Shown: positions 30,118-32,500 of the stretch, in pieces
How positions within the stretch are numbered: the first letter of the stretch is position 1
How the letters are laid out: each line of letters starts with the position of its first letter
DNA from: Chrysomallon squamiferum
Lineage: Eukaryota; Mollusca; Gastropoda; Neomphalida; Peltospiridae
Reading direction: 5' to 3'
Length of the DNA: 32,500 nt
Assembly: GCA_012295275.1 (NCBI GenBank)
Contig: CM022676.1
Span: forward strand, 3,297,258-3,329,757
Translations under genes and position numbers: made by a program
The notes under the pieces: model-generated
What the model was told of the DNA's origin: nothing
What the model saw: the letters and a program-made list of their open reading frames with translations, nothing else
The model's database searches: none

Positions 30118-30172
30118 AAAAAAAAAAAAAAAAATAGAGAAACGAAGTAAAAAAAAAAAAAAAAAAAAAAAA
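30118..30172. repeat. Two A tracts, 17 and 23 bases
   Basis: A runs at 30,118-30,134 and 30,150-30,172 separated by a short GAAACGAAGT-type spacer. Confidence 0.9.
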
Positions 30173-30607
30173 ACTTTATATATTTCTTTCTTTGCCTCTA
30201 TCAGTCACGGAAAGGTAAGGATGCATTATTGTAGCGTACGCTGTACTTAGATTAGCGAAGCGTTGCAAGTTTGTTTGTGTTTGTGCAGTATATAATGATG
30301 CAGTATTTTGCCATAGTTTGCCTAGGGCTTTCAGAAGAGAAATCTGACAAAAATGCACCATGCACCAGTATCGCTTTACCGGATGAATGACAGCTGGGGG
30401 AAAAAGAGTTATAAAAAAAAAATTAAAAAAAAAATAAAAAAAAATCCATGGTAATATGCGGCAGGTTGTTGTGATGATAAAAGCATTGTTCTTGTGTCCA
30501 TGTCGACAAAGGCTGTATCGACTTTGTTTAACAGTGAGTCTAGTGCACAGCCAGGTTGTGGCGACATGACACAGAACATGCCCCATTGCATGTTCGCATG
30601 CATATGA
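30173..30607. other. Balanced-GC unique segment
   Basis: About 430 bp of near-normal composition, split by an A-rich stretch at 30,412-30,444. Minus frames are open across it (30,176-30,586) but include poly-Phe from the A-rich stretch and show no domain. No splice pair was found. Confidence 0.25.
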
Positions 30608-30737
30608 CCCCGCCCATTTGCATGCGACCTGAAATCACACAACCTGCTTTTTCATTTTGTCGACAGAGTAGCTATAGGTGTGACGTAATCAAAAAGACAG
30701 CCACGGCGCTGAAAAGTGCCACAAGAAGGGAGTAAGT
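30608..30737 (+). promoter_or_regulatory. GC box, octamer and CRE-like cluster ending in donor
   Basis: CCCCGCCC at 30,608-30,615 is followed at once by the octamer ATTTGCAT (30,616-30,623), then TGACGTAA at about 30,680, then GTAAGT at 30,732. The layout suits a promoter with a first exon ending at the donor. Alternatively 30,667-30,731 is an internal coding exon: GTCGACAG acceptor, one open frame reading SSYRCDVIKK, then TATALKSATRR. The two readings are exclusive as regards the CRE-like motif being a binding site. Both are weak. Confidence 0.25.
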
Positions 30738-31522
30738 GATTAAAAGCCATCGGGATATTTTACTACGTTCTGGATTTACCAAAATGGACGAGAGAACGAA
30801 GCTACGTTGTATGTGTGTCAAAAATTTCTACTTGCTGGATCTCGCTACTGTTAACGCTTACAATTCGCACGCACAGAAAACGCCGTCAACTACACAGTTA
30901 TATAATAGATATATTTGGATTACCGTTATGGCTGTGTATGATATTGTATGTAAGTATAACAACATCCCTAGGTGTACAAATCTAACTGTATGAACACCTC
31001 TTATTTGCTTATGTCATAAATCTAAAACTGTGTCTCGGTAATAGTATTTGTACGTCGTGGGATGGGGTTAACGATCTAAACATTTTGTATTTATTATATA
31101 TGTGTGTGTAGTAATTACTGCAGTTAACATCTCGACATTCACAGATATGGAATCCAAGCCAACGCGATGAATGTAACGCTTCACATTCTGGCTGTAACTT
31201 AATATACGTTTGCAAATTAAAATTCAGTGCATATGTACTTTAAGCACGAGGCCTAAGTGGCAGGTTTTCTCCGCTGCCCTCTCACTCACCTTCTTCCTGC
31301 ATGCGCAAATATACACACAAACGTAAACATGCACGGAGCGATAAACGAAATGCATTTTTATGTAAAGCAAATGCGCACGCAGACACGCGAGTGAACGTAA
31401 ACACAAGAATATTTTCATGCACATAAATGAACAGCACTGTAGAGCTGGTATGTATATAAAAAAATACAGAATAAATTTGTTCTTTGTTTATAAATAAATA
31501 ACAACAACAAACCGACAAATAT

Positions 31523-31523
<1 letters not shown>
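30738..31523. other. Unique DNA, no gene supported
   Basis: A plus frame at 30,736-30,993 (GTG start) contains DERTKLRCMCVKNFYLLDL but has no domain or splice support. Minus frames at 31,009-31,518 are rich in Cys, Leu and Val and not convincing. Balanced composition to about 31,430. Confidence 0.25.
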
Positions 31524-31554
<31 letters not shown>

Positions 31555-31691
31555 ATAATAATAATTAAAAAATAAAACTGACAATTAGATAAAAATAAGT
31601 AAAAATAAAAATTAAAAATAACGATAATAAATAATAGTAATAAAAATAAAATAAAATAAAATAAAACGATATGACAACAACAACAACAACA
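31524..31691. repeat. (CTA)n, TAAA-type and (ACA)n tracts
   Basis: CTA triplets at 31,524-31,553, AAT to 31,565, AAAAT-type repeats to about 31,665 and ACA at 31,673-31,691. Confidence 0.9.
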
Positions 31692-31927
31692 ACTATAATC
31701 CACCACTGTTTGTTGTTGTTTTTTTTGTTTTGTTATTATTTTTCTTCTTGATGCTTTGTACTTTTACTTCCTTTCTACATACGGCGAGATTAATTAAGCA
31801 TATCATTTGTGTCTCGCTTCTCCTAACCAGAACAGTTTAATAATATTTTACTCGTAGCTGTTGAAAATAATGTGACAAATATCGACATTTCAGCGCAGTA
31901 GCGGAGTGCCCGAGTTAAAAATAGAAA

Positions 31928-31930
<3 letters not shown>

Positions 31931-31961
<31 letters not shown>

Positions 31962-32197
31962 CTTAAAAAATCAAAAAATTAAAATCACTTTTCGCTGGCT
32001 GTATACAACCCCGCCAACCACTGTTGTCAGCATCAAAATGAATAAATACGTTTGTGCCGTTCACCGAAGGTGCAATAAACACTTCGTTAATATTGAAAAA
32101 GTCTCATAAAAAAAAAAAAAAAAAAAAAAAAAAATACTCTCTTCTGCTTAAGTAACCTCTAAAGATTAAACAAGAGATTTTCTGTTTTTATTTTAAA

Positions 32198-32226
<29 letters not shown>
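31931..32226. repeat. Three long A tracts in 300 bp
   Basis: A runs at about 31,931-31,959, 32,108-32,134 and 32,199-32,226. Between the first two, a plus frame reads KITFRWLYTTPPTTVVSI; it is open back to an acceptor-like ATTTCAG at 31,893, but that includes a poly-Lys. The tracts may be tails of nested retroposed fragments; no target-site duplications could be picked out. Confidence 0.85.
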
Positions 32227-32228
<2 letters not shown>

Positions 32229-32450
32229 CGAGTGCTCTCGAGATGTTTATATCCCTCCCTGGTTTTAAGAGCACCGCACGGCTATCTTGTTGTACGGGAA
32301 CAGTCGGCGCTATTTAAAAACTTAGATTACGTCTGCAACGGAACCGACGAGCCAGTAACCCAGACGAGACGACCTCCAGACGCCCGTGACTCGCTTTAAG
32401 AAAAGGACCATATGACGAACAAGGGCGTATTATTTTGCAAGTCTGCAGTT
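32227..32450 (+). promoter_or_regulatory. CpG-rich segment with TATA- and DPE-like motifs
   Basis: The most CpG-dense 200 bp of the window. TATTTAAA at 32,311-32,318 sits in CpG-rich flanks, and CAGACGAGACGACC starts about 50 bases downstream, where a downstream promoter element (RGWYV-like AGACG) would be expected. A stem CGAG-TGCT-CTCG lies near 32,229. The window ends before any exon can be traced, and a T-rich tract begins at 32,455. Confidence 0.3.
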
Positions 32451-32500
32451 TTACTTTTTTTTTTAAATTTTTTTTTTTTTTTTTTTTTTACTGTTTCCTT

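Noticed and set aside
30176-30586. 136-codon minus frame as a gene
   Set aside because: An A-rich stretch gives an internal FFYFFFNFFF block, no domain is recognised and no splice sites support it.

Overview
The window looks like AT-rich nuclear DNA of a metazoan, mostly intron or intergenic. No open frame in 32.5 kb is both long and of normal composition: the longest frames are translated microsatellites (poly-Leu, poly-Ile, FIYL, CVCV, THTH and similar). No bacterial-style gene cluster, rRNA, tRNA or CRISPR array is visible. The dense mix of long (CT)n, (TTA)n, (TTTA)n, (CA)n and A-homopolymers, with old tandem arrays between them, resembles mollusc and especially cephalopod intronic DNA. 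That taxonomic reading is a judgement from composition, not a match to a known gene.

Layout. 1-1,325: degenerate ACA/GACA and GTAGT arrays ending in a (CT)27. 1,765-4,463: T- and A-rich microsatellite desert holding two copies of one dispersed repeat (2,758-3,025 and 4,207-4,463) and a 51-base A tract. 4,490-5,840: CTTGT-rich nested tandem array (44-bp and about 164-bp periods). 7,437-8,745: a TATA-like site, a (TAA)n, a seven-copy array of about 80-bp units and a (CT)36. 9,000-14,500: mostly featureless AT-rich DNA with (CT)n, (CA)n and (TATG)n tracts. 14,520-14,963: the best coding signal, a candidate terminal exon on the minus strand. 16,329-16,722: a CCAAT plus GTCACGTGAC module beside a 121-bp (GA)n. 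18,560-19,410, 21,880-22,375 and 22,960-23,830: three unrelated, strongly diverged tandem arrays. 24,175-25,071: a one-stop open frame, paired CRE-like sites and a possible old mobile-element fragment. 27,283-29,100: two more minus-strand exon candidates. 30,600-32,450: higher-GC stretches with promoter-like motifs, between A-homopolymers.

How parts may fit. The exon candidates at 27,283-27,344 and 14,755-14,963 have good splice sites, and their phases are compatible (first ends in phase 1, second begins in phase 1), so they could be consecutive coding exons of one minus-strand gene with a 12-kb intron. The candidate at 29,006-29,100 also begins in phase 1 and carries its own stop, so it could be an alternative 3' end. 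The product is not recognised. All exon calls rest on reading frame and splice consensus only.
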